Assembly (NCBI GenBank): GCA_036365455.1
Contig: JAWQUS010000027.1
Span: 14,062,501-14,126,500 of the forward strand
Length of the DNA: 64,000 nt
Direction of reading: 5' to 3'
DNA from: Macrosoma leucophasiata
Taxonomy: Eukaryota > Arthropoda > Insecta > Lepidoptera > Hedylidae
Under the pieces are notes generated by a model. It was given only the letters and a program-made list of their open reading frames with translations. It searched no databases and was not told the origin of the DNA. Positions 1 through 10,634 of this stretch are shown in pieces; position 1 is the stretch's first letter; every line of letters begins with the position of its first letter. The translations under genes and the position numbers were made by a program.

Positions 1-598
1 GATTTTTTAAAAAACTTAATGAATTGAACATACAGCTTACAATATAATCAGCATTTATTTACACGTGCTATAAATGCTATAATTTAAAACAATCTAGACA
101 TGTAAAATGATGTTAATGTAAAGGAAATAAATCATTTGCACTTACTGTTTATTTTACAAGGTCAATACCATAAGTCCATGATCAATTAATTAAAACCATA
201 GGCAAGAGTCTCAGCATATTATTGTTCGTACATAAAGTACTTTGGTATATCATCCTTGATATCACCTTATCATTCATTTAATATAAACATGTTCAAACAA
301 ATAATTCCGTCTCAATTATTATCACTATGGCATGAAAATAGGTGAAACGACAATTTATCCAGTTTTTCTTTTCTAAATCACTTGAGATAATTATCAATCA
401 TGATCACACAATTTTAGAGACAAATTCAAATAACATCATATCACTTATTCACACCACAAGGACAAAAATATCGGGCAACTAAACTAAAGTTATCCAAACT
501 TTATCAAGCTAAACTACAAAATATTGCCTCATCTCTTTGACTGACTTTGACAAAGTCACACATGGACTAGTGTTGTTGCAAGTTGCAATAGTAATAGT
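1..598. other. AT-rich sequence, nothing recognised
   Basis: No coding segment, repeat family or RNA structure could be recognised. Every open frame is short and uncharacteristic. Confidence 0.5.
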
Positions 599-624
599 CT
601 ATCGATAGTATTGTGAACTATTGT

Positions 625-869
625 GACCTCGAAAAAATAGTCACACTATCGATAGGACTATCTAAAATATCAACATGCTGCAATACTATCGATACTATCA
701 ATAGTATCGATAGTGTCGTTAGTGTTTATAACAATACTATCGATACTATTGATCTTTGGCAATAGTATTGCTTATTTTTGACTATCGCTACTATCAATAG
801 TATCGATAGTATTGCAGCATGTCGATATTTTCGATAGTACTATCGCGCTATCGACTAATTTTCGAGGTC
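625..869. repeat. Foldback element rich in ATCGAT
   Basis: The two ends are inverted copies: GACCTCGA at the left and TCGAGGTC at the right. The arms read inward through ATGCTGCAATACTATCGATA and its complement. The core is built almost only of ACTATCGATAGT-like palindromes alternating with CAATA. This looks like a MITE or foldback repeat. ATCGAT/CGATA is also the core recognised by insect DREF and BEAF-type factors, but binding here is only a possibility. Confidence 0.7.
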
Positions 870-880
870 AACTACAAAAA

Positions 881-973
881 CAAAAATGTCAACGTCAATG
901 TTAGTGTTGATAAACTATCGATAGTTGCGTTATCGATAGTTTATCAACACTAACATGGACGTTGACATTTTTG
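881..973. repeat. Near-perfect 43-bp-arm hairpin
   Basis: Arms 881-923 and 931-973 are reverse complements with one mismatch and enclose a 7-base loop. The arms contain TGTCAACGTC, GTTAGTGTTGATAAAC and ATCGAT. It adjoins the ATCGAT foldback and shares its core motif, so it may belong to the same family. Confidence 0.8.
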
Positions 974-1377
974 ACGTCAAAATTGCTATGGAGTGTAGAG
1001 GTAAAGAGTACCGTTTCTGTCGCAGAAAAATTGAGATTTTACAAGACTTTGTAATCTTGTCAGCATTTAATATAAGCATTTTGGCCAGAACCAGAACAAA
1101 CTGATTAGTTTCTTGCATATTAGGTACTACTATTACAAAATACATCAGACATTCAGATAAATACTGAAAGTTGTCTCAAGCCTATTCTCCCTAGTACCAC
1201 TTTCAGTCGTCCAGACTTTAAATTGGTTCGTAACGATCGCACGGGAAACGAGCCAGACCGCTCATTATAGATTACTTCTCTACCCTTGAACCGCTTTTTG
1301 AATCACTTCAAGATCGTCTGGAAACGCTTTTTTCTACAGCATCTTCAAACTACTGGCTGTGGAAAATCAATTTGAGG
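974..1377. other. No recognised feature
   Basis: No gene or repeat recognised. The last 120 bases may be further LINE ORF2 sequence continuing upstream of the fragment at 1378, but no readable frame supports this. Confidence 0.4.
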
Positions 1378-1500
1378 TGGAACCAAGGATGTGCAAGAAC
1401 ACCGCAGGAAAAAGTTGACCACTTTGCTGAGCACCTAGCTAAAGTATTCTGTTCAAATGATCCAGGTGATCCCGAGGCTGACACTGCAATTTGGCAACTG
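1378..1500 (+). pseudogene. Jockey-type LINE ORF2 remnant (linker between endonuclease and reverse transcriptase)
   Basis: A 41-codon open stretch beginning WNQGCARTPQEKV and continuing DHFAEHLAKVF matches in style the K/EKAxxFAxHLAxVF linker seen between the endonuclease and RT domains of Jockey-group non-LTR retrotransposons. It stops exactly where mariner sequence begins at 1501. Family assignment is by motif recollection only; function is lost. Confidence 0.6.
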
Positions 1501-1820
1501 AGAGTTTGGCTGGGAGGTGATAATGCACCCGCCGTATAGTCCTGACCTTGCACCTTCAGATTTCCACCTGTTTCGGTCTCTTCAGAATTCTTTATGCAAT
1601 GTTAGGTTAACATCACGAGAGGACTGCCAAATCCACTTGTCGCGGTATTTTGATGAGAAGTCCCAAAATTTTTATAGCAATGGGATCATGTCCCTACCTA
1701 CAAGATGGTAAAAGGTTATCGAACAAAATGGTACATACTTTAGTAAAATTTAAATAAACTATATTAAAAAATGTTTTAAATTATCTTAAAAAATGCGAAG
1801 AAACTTTTTCCCCAACCTAA
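1501..1820 (+). pseudogene. 3' fragment of a mariner transposon
   Basis: The sequence parallels 63,141-63,465 almost base for base. It carries the third catalytic block of a DD34D transposase (HPPYSPDLAPSDFH), the C-terminal region, and the right inverted terminal repeat ending CTTTTTCCCCAACCTAA at 1820. A CAA-to-TAA change breaks the frame near 1709. The 5' three quarters of the element are missing, and the junction at 1500/1501 is directly against a LINE remnant. Confidence 0.9.
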
Positions 1821-1840
1821 TACATACATTTTAAGGCTAA

Positions 1841-1921
1841 GCATACATGCAAGTATGTGTAACAGGTGGCGAGCCTGTTGACATACCAAACTCCGAGGTA
1901 CTGGGAATCTTCCAGAAAATT
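1841..1921 (-). repeat. Family A SINE fragment
   Basis: Internal part of the family A SINE: GTAACAGGTGGCGAGCCTGTTG followed by CCAAACTCCGAGGTACTGGG, as in the fuller copies at 14,701 and 35,251. Both ends are missing. Confidence 0.75.
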
Positions 1922-2007
1922 TTGCGGAAAAGAACTCCGCTACTGAAGAATCTTGGTATAGCTATTTTGAATTCAAGCTTAAATCCAGTGTAGGATCTCG
2001 TGGGCGT
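1922..2007. other. Junction sequence
   Basis: Short unassigned stretch between the SINE fragment and the LINE. Confidence 0.3.
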
Positions 2008-3690
2008 GAGCACCATCATTACTTATTCTATCTGCCATTACAGGCCAACATGTATTCTCCCTTTTTTATCAAAGGTGTTGGAAGCTTTAGTCCACAAACA
2101 ATTGTCAAGTTATGTCATCAAAAACTATCTAATCTCAGAATTTCAGTCTGGCTTCAGAAAGGGCCATAGTACATCTACTGCTTTACACAAAATTACGGAA
2201 GACGTGCGGATTGGCATGGAGAGTTCGAAGCTGACAGTGTTAGTTTTACTTGACTTTTCTAATGCCTTTAATGCTGTCAGCCACGATATTCTCAGTGCCA
2301 TCCTTTCGCGTGCTGGCATTTCTTCAGTAGAACAGAGTTGGTTCTCATCTTATCTTCGAGGTCGTCAGCAGGCTGTCAAAGCTGGTAATGAAGTCTCGGA
2401 CTGGTGCGACTTATCCTCTGGCGTACCTCAAGGCGGTATACTCTCTCCACTCTTATTTTCTTTTTTTATCAATACTCTCTCACATAACCTGAAATGCTCT
2501 TATCATTTGTACGCCGTTGACTTACAGCTCTATATTCAAACAAACTTTGACGAAATTAATAATGCCATAGTATCTATAAATAACGACCTTCAGTCGATCT
2601 TTGTGTGGTCCCAACGTTTTGGCGCTACTGTCAACGCATTAAAATCGCAAGCCATTATTCTGCGTATTTTATTAATAGTTTAAACTTTGACCGCTTAACG
2701 CAAATTCTATACAATAACTGTATAATACCGGTTTCTTCGGATGTTAAAGATTTAGGTTTGACTATCGAAAGTACTTTAAGTTGGAAAAAACATATTATTG
2801 AAATCAACAAACGCGTTATTTTAATTTTACGTTGTCTCTATCGCTTCAAACACTTTTACCAATTAGGACAAAAACTCTTTTAGTACAGTCACTTGTATTG
2901 CCCATTATTGACTATGCAGATGTTTATTGCTCTAACATGACACAAGATCTCCTTAACAAAATGGATCGGATGCTTAACAATTGCACTAGATACATCTTCG
3001 GGCTTCGCAAATATGACCACATTTCCAACTACCGCTCCCAGCTTAAATAGCTACCTATCCGCGAAAGGAGGTCCCTTCGGATACTCTGTATGTTTTTCAC
3101 CATCATCAACGATCCTTGTGCTCCTAATTACCTAAAATGTAATTTTCATAAACTCGGCGATTTACACAATTTGAATCTTCGTTCCTCCGATAGTCTTAAA
3201 TTCAAAATTCCTTCTCACCGTACTGGTTTCTATTCCAATTCTTTTGCTGTAACAGCAGTCAAACTGTGGAACGCGCTTCCCCTAGACATCAAGAAGGCTC
3301 CGAGCAAATTTGCAATTAAGAGCAGGCTAAAAAAATATTTCTTATCTTCAAATAAATGAGTTACAACCGTCGTCATCATTGTATACCATATAGGTATATG
3401 TTATATACATTTTCCAATATATATTTATTTATAATAAAGTTTATACTTTTATACATATATATTATAGTTACTTAAGTATATTTATATATATATATATATA
3501 TTTAGAATATAAGTATTTTCAAGAAACATTTGGCTATATCATTCTTAAACTAATTTTCATTACTACCAACCACTGCACTTTTTGACAGTTTTATTTGGCC
3601 CTAAGGTTGACTGGGAGAGAATACCATTTGGTATTAAGTCCGCCTTCTGTACATCATCCGTGTGCAAAAAGATTAAATAAATAAATCTGC
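2008..3690 (+). pseudogene. 5'-truncated CR1/Jockey-group LINE with inactivated reverse transcriptase
   Basis: The translated remnant runs through the RT core: ILPFLSKVLEALVHKQ, FQSGFRKGHSTSTALHKI, VLLDFSNAFNAVSHDIL, GVPQGGILSPLLFSFFI, then HLYAVDLQLY where the universal YADD box should be. One catalytic Asp is therefore Val. Beyond 2680 the frame shifts repeatedly (segments near 2690-2880, 2880-3050 and 3050-3358), but the thumb and C-terminal region remain readable (LWNALPLDIKKAPSKF...LKKYFLS). A roughly 330-base 3' UTR ends in a TAAATAAATAAAT tail at 3690, as in CR1-like LINEs. ORF1, the endonuclease and the 5' RT are absent. It is a dead insertion; clade (CR1 versus Jockey) is not settled. 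Confidence 0.88.
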
Positions 3691-3932
3691 CGCCAAATAA
3701 TAGTGTTCAGCACTATCGTGTTCCAGTTAGATGGTAAATTGTGGCCCCTTAATAACTGTCACAGATGACAGAGACACAAAAACGTCTCAGAGGTGGCAAC
3801 GCATCTGCATTTAACCTCTGGTTTTTTGTGTAGATGTCTACAGGCTACAGTCAACACTTAACATCCATGTGAACTGAAGCAAGTAGTTCACACTGATTGC
3901 CACCTTCGTTAGGTAGGTACATAAAAAGTGTT
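3691..3932 (+). repeat. Family B repeat, 5'-truncated
   Basis: Contains the family B landmarks in order: AGTGTTCAGCACTATCGTGTTCC, GGCAACGCATCTGCATTT, TTTGTGTAGATGTCTA and CATGTGAACTG, ending in a short A-rich stretch. It starts immediately after the LINE tail. Confidence 0.8.
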
Positions 3933-4577
3933 ATAATGGAGATAGTAAATATTATTTTCTTGTCACACTCTGTGGCCCCTGGCCAATCCAAAGTCACTCA
4001 TGCAAGTTGACCTTCTGGTTGGAACAAAGAACCAAACCCTACTTTACCCTACCCATAAGGGGGATACTTTATACCCTAATCGCCACGCTTGGCATGCGGA
4101 TTGGCCATAGCAGTTTTCAGACATTAATTAGTTGGTCTTTCCAAAACCATATTTCCGCAAGCTTAATGAGATTTCGTAGTGCTTTGAACAAACCGTAGAG
4201 AAAATAAAATTATATGGCACATATTGTTCGTTGATCGCTGATGATGAGATGTCACCCCCAAAAACCAACATAGAGAACAGAACCAAACATAAAGAGAGCG
4301 ACGGAGCGACCCGTCAAGAAACCGCATCGAAAAAGATTAAGTAGGTACCTACATCAAATCTATCAAATTCAAACCCCGTAAGGTCTCATGTGTAAGGTAT
4401 CAAGGTATAAGTTATAATGTGACGCTACATATCTATCTAATGGTAGGTATACCTATTATCATTTCTTGCCAGAATAATAAAATGTAGATGGGCATCGACT
4501 GCAATAGCAAGCGTGAGAGCTTTAGAGAAATGATGTACCTAACCTTTAAAACATACTTTGTATGTTTTATAGAAAAC
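3933..4577. other. No recognised feature
   Basis: No repeat family, coding homology or RNA structure recognised in this stretch. Confidence 0.4.
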
Positions 4578-5321
4578 TAGCTGTGCCCACGACTTCGTCC
4601 GCGTAAATACTGAACAATAATTTTGTCAAGTTTTCGACTGACGAAAACTAATACATCTTGCCTAAAATATAGTGTAGAATTTTATAACAAGATCCCAGCC
4701 GGGATTGCTGAACTCACCGATGGTAAATTCAAAGCATTAATTAAACGCACTCTATGTAAAAAGGCTTACTATAAACTCGAGGACTATCTCAAGGATAGAA
4801 ATGTTTGGCTAAATGCTGATCTAGCTCCACAAAGGTGTTAAATGTAATAATCAAGTGTAATGTTGATATTATATTGTTAATTTTAAGCTTGTTTAAATTA
4901 TGGAAAATTGTAAAAATATGCCTAAGAGATATTTTTAAAAGAGCCGACTGAGTTTTTTCCGGCAGGTTTTTCTCAGATCATATTGGCCTTTGGAACTTTG
5001 CCGGTGAATGACAAAGAATGACTCTTTTTCTTTTCTTTTTACTCTTTGTTATCAGTTTGTAAAGGGGAAAAGAGACATTCTACTGATATACTTTTTACAT
5101 TAGTTTATGACATTTAGTTTTATGTTAGTGATATTCTTGACTTAACATATATTTTTTATCTTGTTTGACATGTATATCAATTGTTATTCGCTTTAATTTA
5201 TTTTGTTTGTTTTTGACGTGTCATAAGAGGTGCCTGTCACCCTAAATGAATAAATGAGTTTCTGATTCTGATTCTGATTCTGTTAAATTCTACGCGGATA
5301 AAGTCGCGGGCACAGCTAGTC
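4578..5321. mobile_element. Family C repeat ends enclosing a LINE 3' end
   Basis: The left end reads CTAGCTGTGCCCACGACTTC and the right end reads GTCGCGGGCACAGCTAG, i.e. inverted copies of the lepidopteran family C terminus. Between them lies a LINE 3' segment (separate entry). Sequence after 5321 (TTTTGAAGCAGTGCTTGAAG) continues as in the family C copy at 13,285-13,790, so the LINE probably inserted into a family C repeat, or the ends were brought together by recombination. Confidence 0.65.
4612..5283 (+). pseudogene. LINE 3' end (C-terminal codons plus 3' UTR)
   Basis: About 70 codons remain open, with YNKIPAGIAELTDGKFKALIKRTLC and YYKLEDYLKDRN, a pattern common at the C-terminus of Jockey/RTE-X-type ORF2. 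The stop at 4839-4841 is followed by a 3' UTR ending in tandem TGATTC units. The same 3' UTR lies inverted at 57,397-57,660, which shows this is a dispersed family. Confidence 0.7.
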
Positions 5322-5892
5322 TAAATTAAATACATTCAACTCTGTTTAAAAGTTTTGAAGCAGTGCTTGAAGTACATTTTCAATTCATTCATTAATTCAC
5401 TCATACCTACCAAATACGCACACAAAGTTTCATGATGATCGGTCAAGCCGTTTCGGAGGAGTATTGTTACAAACACTGTGACACGAGAATTGTATATACC
5501 TACGAGTATTAGAAGATTATTGTATTGATAATTGTTTTATTTTATTATAATTATATAACTGCATTTTTTTCTAAAGTTTCGATTGATCGACTTCTCGATC
5601 GTAAAAACTTTTCAAGAAATTTGGGTCCAAGGCTGCCTCGTCGCAAAATTTAATTTTCTTTCCGAAATTCACTCGTAACTCGTATGCATCTCTGGCTAAC
5701 ATGTCCTTGAATATTCTTGAGCCAATCATATTAGCGAAAAATTTGCGGTTGTTTGTTAATTTTGGGGCAAATCCAACAGTCGTCTTGGATGGGTAATTAA
5801 CAAAATTATAAATGTCATCCCATATAAACCTGTAACAATATCAAATAGTTCCGATTATCTTATTCCTTAACACCGTACTAAGCTATTTCATT

Positions 5893-5954
5893 CGATATTT
5901 TTTTTAAGTTAATAACCACTCTTTATAGTGGTTATTAACTTTAAAAAAAAATCG
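5893..5954. repeat. Perfect small hairpin
   Basis: AAGTTAATAACCACT and AGTGGTTATTAACTT pair perfectly around the loop CTTTAT. The stem extends with T/A runs to CGAT...ATCG, about 28 bp in all. Role unknown. Confidence 0.7.
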
Positions 5955-6049
5955 AATTATTAACCTTAACCTAACTTATTAGTCTCAAAAAAAAAATTAT
6001 GTAGGTACAATTAAATCGAAATATTGTGAGTCAATTAACTGCCTGTATT

Positions 6050-6125
6050 CTCGACGTGAGACGCAAAGGCCTGATGTTAACATCGGTCCAATGTTAACAT
6101 CAGACCTCATGCGTCTCATGTCGAG
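6050..6125. repeat. 76-nt imperfect hairpin, pre-miRNA-like size
   Basis: The outer stem CTCGACGTGAGACGCA faces TGCGTCTCATGTCGAG. The inner stem CTGATGTTAACAT faces ATGTTAACATCAG, around the loop CGGTCCA. Size and a few internal mismatches are compatible with a microRNA precursor, but a degraded foldback repeat is at least as likely. Confidence 0.6.
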
Positions 6126-6646
6126 TATTGAAGAAGAGTAGGTACCAACATAAATACTTTACTTACATTAAAAAAAAACACAAGCTTAAGGTTTTATGTT
6201 TTATGTTTTTATGTATGTGTCGTAAATTACAGGACCGTACAAAATTACGATTAATTGACGACGACGAATTAAAATAAGATGAATTATGTAATTTTATAAT
6301 AAGTATAGATAGGTAATACGTAGTGTACTTAAAAGAAATATACATTAAAGGCACTCGTGTCTAGTATTATTATTGTATGGAGATAAGTAGGTAGGTACTT
6401 AGTAGGAACTTACTTTTGATTCGACATTGACGTCCGAACACAAGATTGAAACATATTAACAAATGCAGTCATTGTTGTAGTTGCTATGGATGTTTCACTG
6501 AAAAATAGAAACAGTCTGTTGCGTAAGTACCATAAATATCCCAAATAGTAATATAATTCTTAATATTTGACTGGAATACCATGGTGGCGCCAGCAGTCGC
6601 CGCTACCAACAAAACGTATACACCTCTATAGAGAGTTACTCACCTG
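6126..6646. other. No recognised feature
   Basis: AT-rich, with short open frames only. Nothing recognised. Confidence 0.4.
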
Positions 6647-6836
6647 GGGGCTGACCGCCTCACTCAAATCCTTTCGTTTATGACAACATCTTATGAGTTT
6701 CGTACCCCCTAACTTATTTCTGGCAAAGTATTCGCCTGCTGGTATATATACTTAGGAGTAAAATGTTTTAATAGGCGGTACGAAACGGACAAGAGAACGT
6801 CCTAAACGAAAGCATTTCAGTTAGGCGGTCGGCCCC
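6647..6836. mobile_element. MITE with about 34-bp inverted ends
   Basis: The left end GGGGCTGACCGCCTCACTC is mirrored by the right end GGCGGTCGGCCCC, and the similarity continues inward through CCTTTCGTTTA. A second inner pair, GTTTCGTACCCCC and TAGGCGGTACGAAAC, is also inverted. It is about 190 bp and non-coding. No clear target-site duplication could be read, so the superfamily is unassigned. Confidence 0.65.
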
Positions 6837-7654
6837 TTGGTGTCCGCTGATTGCGCAGCGAATTTGGCGCCGGCACAGAATGGTATACTGGTCGCACCGC
6901 CACCCAGGTCGCGCCACCACTAATTACCATTAGCGCTGTATGAGGCAACATAGTGTCTCACTCACTCAAACGCCAGTCCGGCCTCCATTTTGGTACTGTC
7001 GCGGTGGTGTGGCGACTCCGGTGTCTCTATGGTGTCTAGTTTTGGAACCTTACGGACATTACAGTGGCGCGACTGGTTGCGCCGTCATTGGTCCCAGTGA
7101 AATATATCCCTTACTCTTCACACAAAGTATGAGTAAATAGAATTATAAATATTTGAACAATGCATAGTTCTTTTCTACACATAATAATGTTGTGTTTCAA
7201 TATATTGATTCGTGAATGTTATTTCCATTCGATATAGGATTACATACGATACGATCAATAAAATTATATTTCGTACATTAAATTACAATTTCCTATACAT
7301 AGTGTGAATAATTTGATTCGAAATCAAATTATTTCCACTATAATAGAATTTTTCCACATATGCGGGAATTCTATTATTATCAAAACAAAGCAAGGTGCCA
7401 GAAATCTACCTTAAGCAGGGTTAACGCTATCGGTTTCATACCTAGTATAAATTCATTGCAATATTATGACTCCGCCACAAAACAACATAATGCGACACAC
7501 TAATGTGAACCTAATCGTAATGATCAAATGAAACCTATTATGCTACGACACACTCCGACACAATAATATAAACCAAGCTTAGGGCAGATTTCTGTACCTA
7601 ATTATCTTTCAATATAATTATGGCCGTGATAACAACTACGAGTACCACATAGGC
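6837..7654. other. No gene; two small hairpins
   Basis: Two short inverted repeats are visible near 7303-7340 (AATAATTTGATT with AAATCAAATTATT) and 7340-7380 (ATAATAGAATT with AATTCTATTAT). No gene recognised. Confidence 0.45.
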
Positions 7655-7790
7655 AAAACAGCTTAAGGCTCACCGGTGGCATCGCATCTGCATTTTGCCA
7701 TCAAGTTTTTGTGTAGTTATTATTTATAGGATGCCGTCATTACTTACAATCCATGTGATCTGCATACTTGTTTGTCACCATCATAAAATT
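7655..7790 (+). repeat. Family B repeat, 3' half
   Basis: GGCATCGCATCTGCATTTTG, TTTTTGTGTAG and CATGTGATCTGCATACTTGT match the distal half of family B. Confidence 0.7.
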
Positions 7791-8585
7791 CAATCAAAAA
7801 TATAAATGTGAATAAGCTAAGAGCCAAGTTCGATATAGGAAAAAGGCGGGGTTCTTGACGAAAGACTAGGTTCTTTACCCGGGATGCCAAGATTTGACTC
7901 GGCCATTTTTTACATAACTTAACTATAATATATTTGCTAGTTAGTGGTTGGTTAGTGTAGGTACCTACTTCTTGTTTGTTAGTTTGTGTTGTGTACTTAT
8001 AGTGTCATAAAAATTAAGAGAGAAAGTTAAATGCTACCAGTACATAATATGTCTGAGGTGTTTATGAATGTTAGCTATTCGAAGTTATCCGAGATACTGT
8101 CGTAGGTTCGTAGGAATGTCAACAAGGTAGACGAAGGCAAAATCACCGGTGACAAAGAGTATTAAATAAAAGAGGATTCGTGATGAAGGAATTATCGTTT
8201 TTCTCGAAATAGAGTGCGCGGTTGGGGTTGCAAGAAAGTTTGTTCCTTCTTGTCCCATTCATTAGTCCCTTGTCGAAACTGAGTTGCAGACTGCGAGTGT
8301 CAGGTTAACTAATGCTCTAAACTCAAACAGTTAGTTTTTCAATCCTCAGGATTTAGCATTCGTCGACCATTCTCCGACGTCAGTTAATTTGTGTCCGGGC
8401 TCTATAATTCGTAATTCAATTGAATTAACTAAATGCTTATATTTTTTTAGGTTAGTTATCACACATTCTAGTTGTGAACCAAATTAAAGGCCTTTGTTAA
8501 AGTAATTATAAATACCGACCGCATAAATACCGACGTTCAAAATATCTGAAATTAAAAATAAATAATAATATATACATATATAATT
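7791..8585. other. No recognised feature
   Basis: Nothing recognised. Confidence 0.4.
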
Positions 8586-9110
8586 AGCCAATATGCGAAT
8601 TGGAAATTATGAGAATTGGCCATTATGCGAAATGTACATTATGCGAATTGGACATTGTGAGAATTGGGCATCATGCGAATTCGACATTATGCGAATTAGA
8701 CATTATTCGAATTGGACATTATTCGAATTGGACATTATGCGCATTGGATATTATGAGAATTGGACATTCTGAAACTTGGACATTATGAGAATTGGACATT
8801 ATGCGAATTGGCCATTATGCGGATTGGATATTATGCGACATGGATATTATGCGAATTGCACATTATGAGAGTTGGACATTATGCGAATTGGACAATCTGC
8901 GAATTGGCCACTATACGAATGGGACTTTTTTACGCTTAGACTCAGAGCATGTGTACATTGTGAAAATTAGACATAATGCGAATTTGACATTATGCGAATG
9001 TGACATTTTGAAAATTTGACATTATGCGACTTAGATGTTATGCGAAGTGGCCGTTATGCGAATTGGATAAAATGAGATTTGGACGTTATGCGAATTGGCC
9101 ATTGCCAATT
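8586..9110. repeat. 16-bp tandem array (minisatellite)
   Basis: Roughly 32 degenerate copies of a 16-bp unit of the form CATTATGCGAATTGGA. Because 16 is not a multiple of 3, open frames here give a 16-residue periodic peptide, which is an artefact of the repeat and not a gene. The last part (8868 onward) is repeated inside both arms of the palindrome that follows. Confidence 0.92.
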
Positions 9111-9186
9111 CTCATAATGGGAATTGAATGAAAGTAAAATACGTAGAACCATGGAAAAATACTGAAAAAATAATTTGTTTGTGAAC

Positions 9187-10594
9187 AATTGAACCCAGGA
9201 CGCCAGCGTAGTGGTAGTGGCCTGTTAACATTAGGCTACGGAGGCAATTTTGCAAGAAAAAAAAATAATTAAAGATCACTCAGGTGGGTGTGACCTCTCT
9301 TCCAACAGCACACCGCGGACACTCCGCAAAATTCCATACAAACGCTTAATTTAGTCTCTATTACACAGACATCAATCAGTGACGTGTATTTACACGTGTA
9401 CCTGTGTGCGTAGTGCGTAGCACGTAGAGAATACCAAACGTCGTCCATAAGAGGGGAGGAGGTTGGGTGAGGCGGGGAAAAGGGGCGGTACATCGAAGTG
9501 TCCATTCTATACGGAGTATTATTACATATTCTTTGCCTACAGTAAGAATGCAACGGGTAATAGGTAGGTATACTAATGTTGAAATGACCTTATCTATATA
9601 ATGAAATACGGAAATTACCTACACATACTTATTCTTGGAAGGATTATAAATAACATAGGATACTTTTTATTATAAGAAAAAAGTACACGCGGACGAAGTC
9701 GCAGGCAAAAGCTAGTTTACATGATATTTTCACAACATACAAACTAGGTATTAATGTACATATACCAACATACCTGTATGTTATGTAAATAGTGTGCAAC
9801 ATAACGAAAGTGGTTAGTTACCTACTCTAATAACGAGTTAATATAAAATCCTCTCAAAAGGAAATAAACTTTCCCGTACACATCCTAGGGAGTAAGGAGG
9901 GTGAAAGCCGGATGCGGTTTGAAGAAATTAATTATTATCGGGCCAATGTTCCAATTGAACGCCCCCGGCGACAGCGCAGACGAGGCGCCGGAAATTTATT
10001 TCAAATGTCATTTCAAAATGCAAACCCCTCGCGGTTAGTTCCTTCTAGATCTTCTTATCAATACTTACCTACTAATTTTTCTGCAATTATTTTATTTTTA
10101 ACTTTTTTTCACCAAAAATATACCTAATTAATGAATGGAGGGCAAGCATCATCGCAAGTTCCTGCGATGCGGCGTCGCATCGCATCGCAGTTTTGTGTGG
10201 ACGTCCTATCGTCGACGCATCCAAGGCAATTTATAAAGAAGCAATATAGTGACGTATTGTTCTCATACAAAAAAATACATAAAATAAATATTTCCGACAA
10301 AAAACAGCGGTTCAAATTATTTTTTCAGTATTTTTCCATGGTTCTACGTATTTTACTTTCATTCAATTCCCATTATGAGAATTGGCAATGGCCAATTCGC
10401 ATAACGTCCAAATCTCATTTTATCCAATTCGCATAACGGCCACTTCGCATAACATCTAAGTCGCATAATGTCAAATTTTCAAAATGTCACATTCGCATAA
10501 TGTCAAATTCGCATTATGTCTAATTTTCACAATGTACACATGCTCTGAGTCTAAGCGTAAAAAAGTCCCATTCGTATAGTGGCCAATTCGCAGA
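9187..10594. repeat. Left arm of a 1,408-bp-arm palindrome
   Basis: Position x in this arm pairs with 21,229-x in the right arm (10,635-12,042) with no indels wherever checked. One base difference is known, changing a Tyr to a Cys codon in mirrored frames. The arm contains a truncated family A SINE head (9,187-9,246, minus), a family C end at about 9,684-9,718, an internal piece of a family F-like element (about 10,280-10,370) and an inverted stretch of the 16-bp array (about 10,370-10,594). Confidence 0.95.
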
Positions 10595-10634
10595 GAGAGA
10601 GATCAGAGAGTTGGACATTATGCGAATTGGACAA
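10595..10634. repeat. 40-bp palindrome spacer
   Basis: The centre reads GAGAGAGATCAGAGAG and then enters the 16-bp unit. It is the only non-mirrored part of the 2.86-kb palindrome. The short purine-rich centre is where a foldback replication or hairpin-read join would lie. Confidence 0.85.

Noticed and set aside
8600..9019. Periodic peptides (repeating MRIGHY-like blocks) as a repeat protein
   Set aside because: They arise from reading a 16-bp minisatellite; all frames give similar periodic peptides and no start context or promoter is evident.
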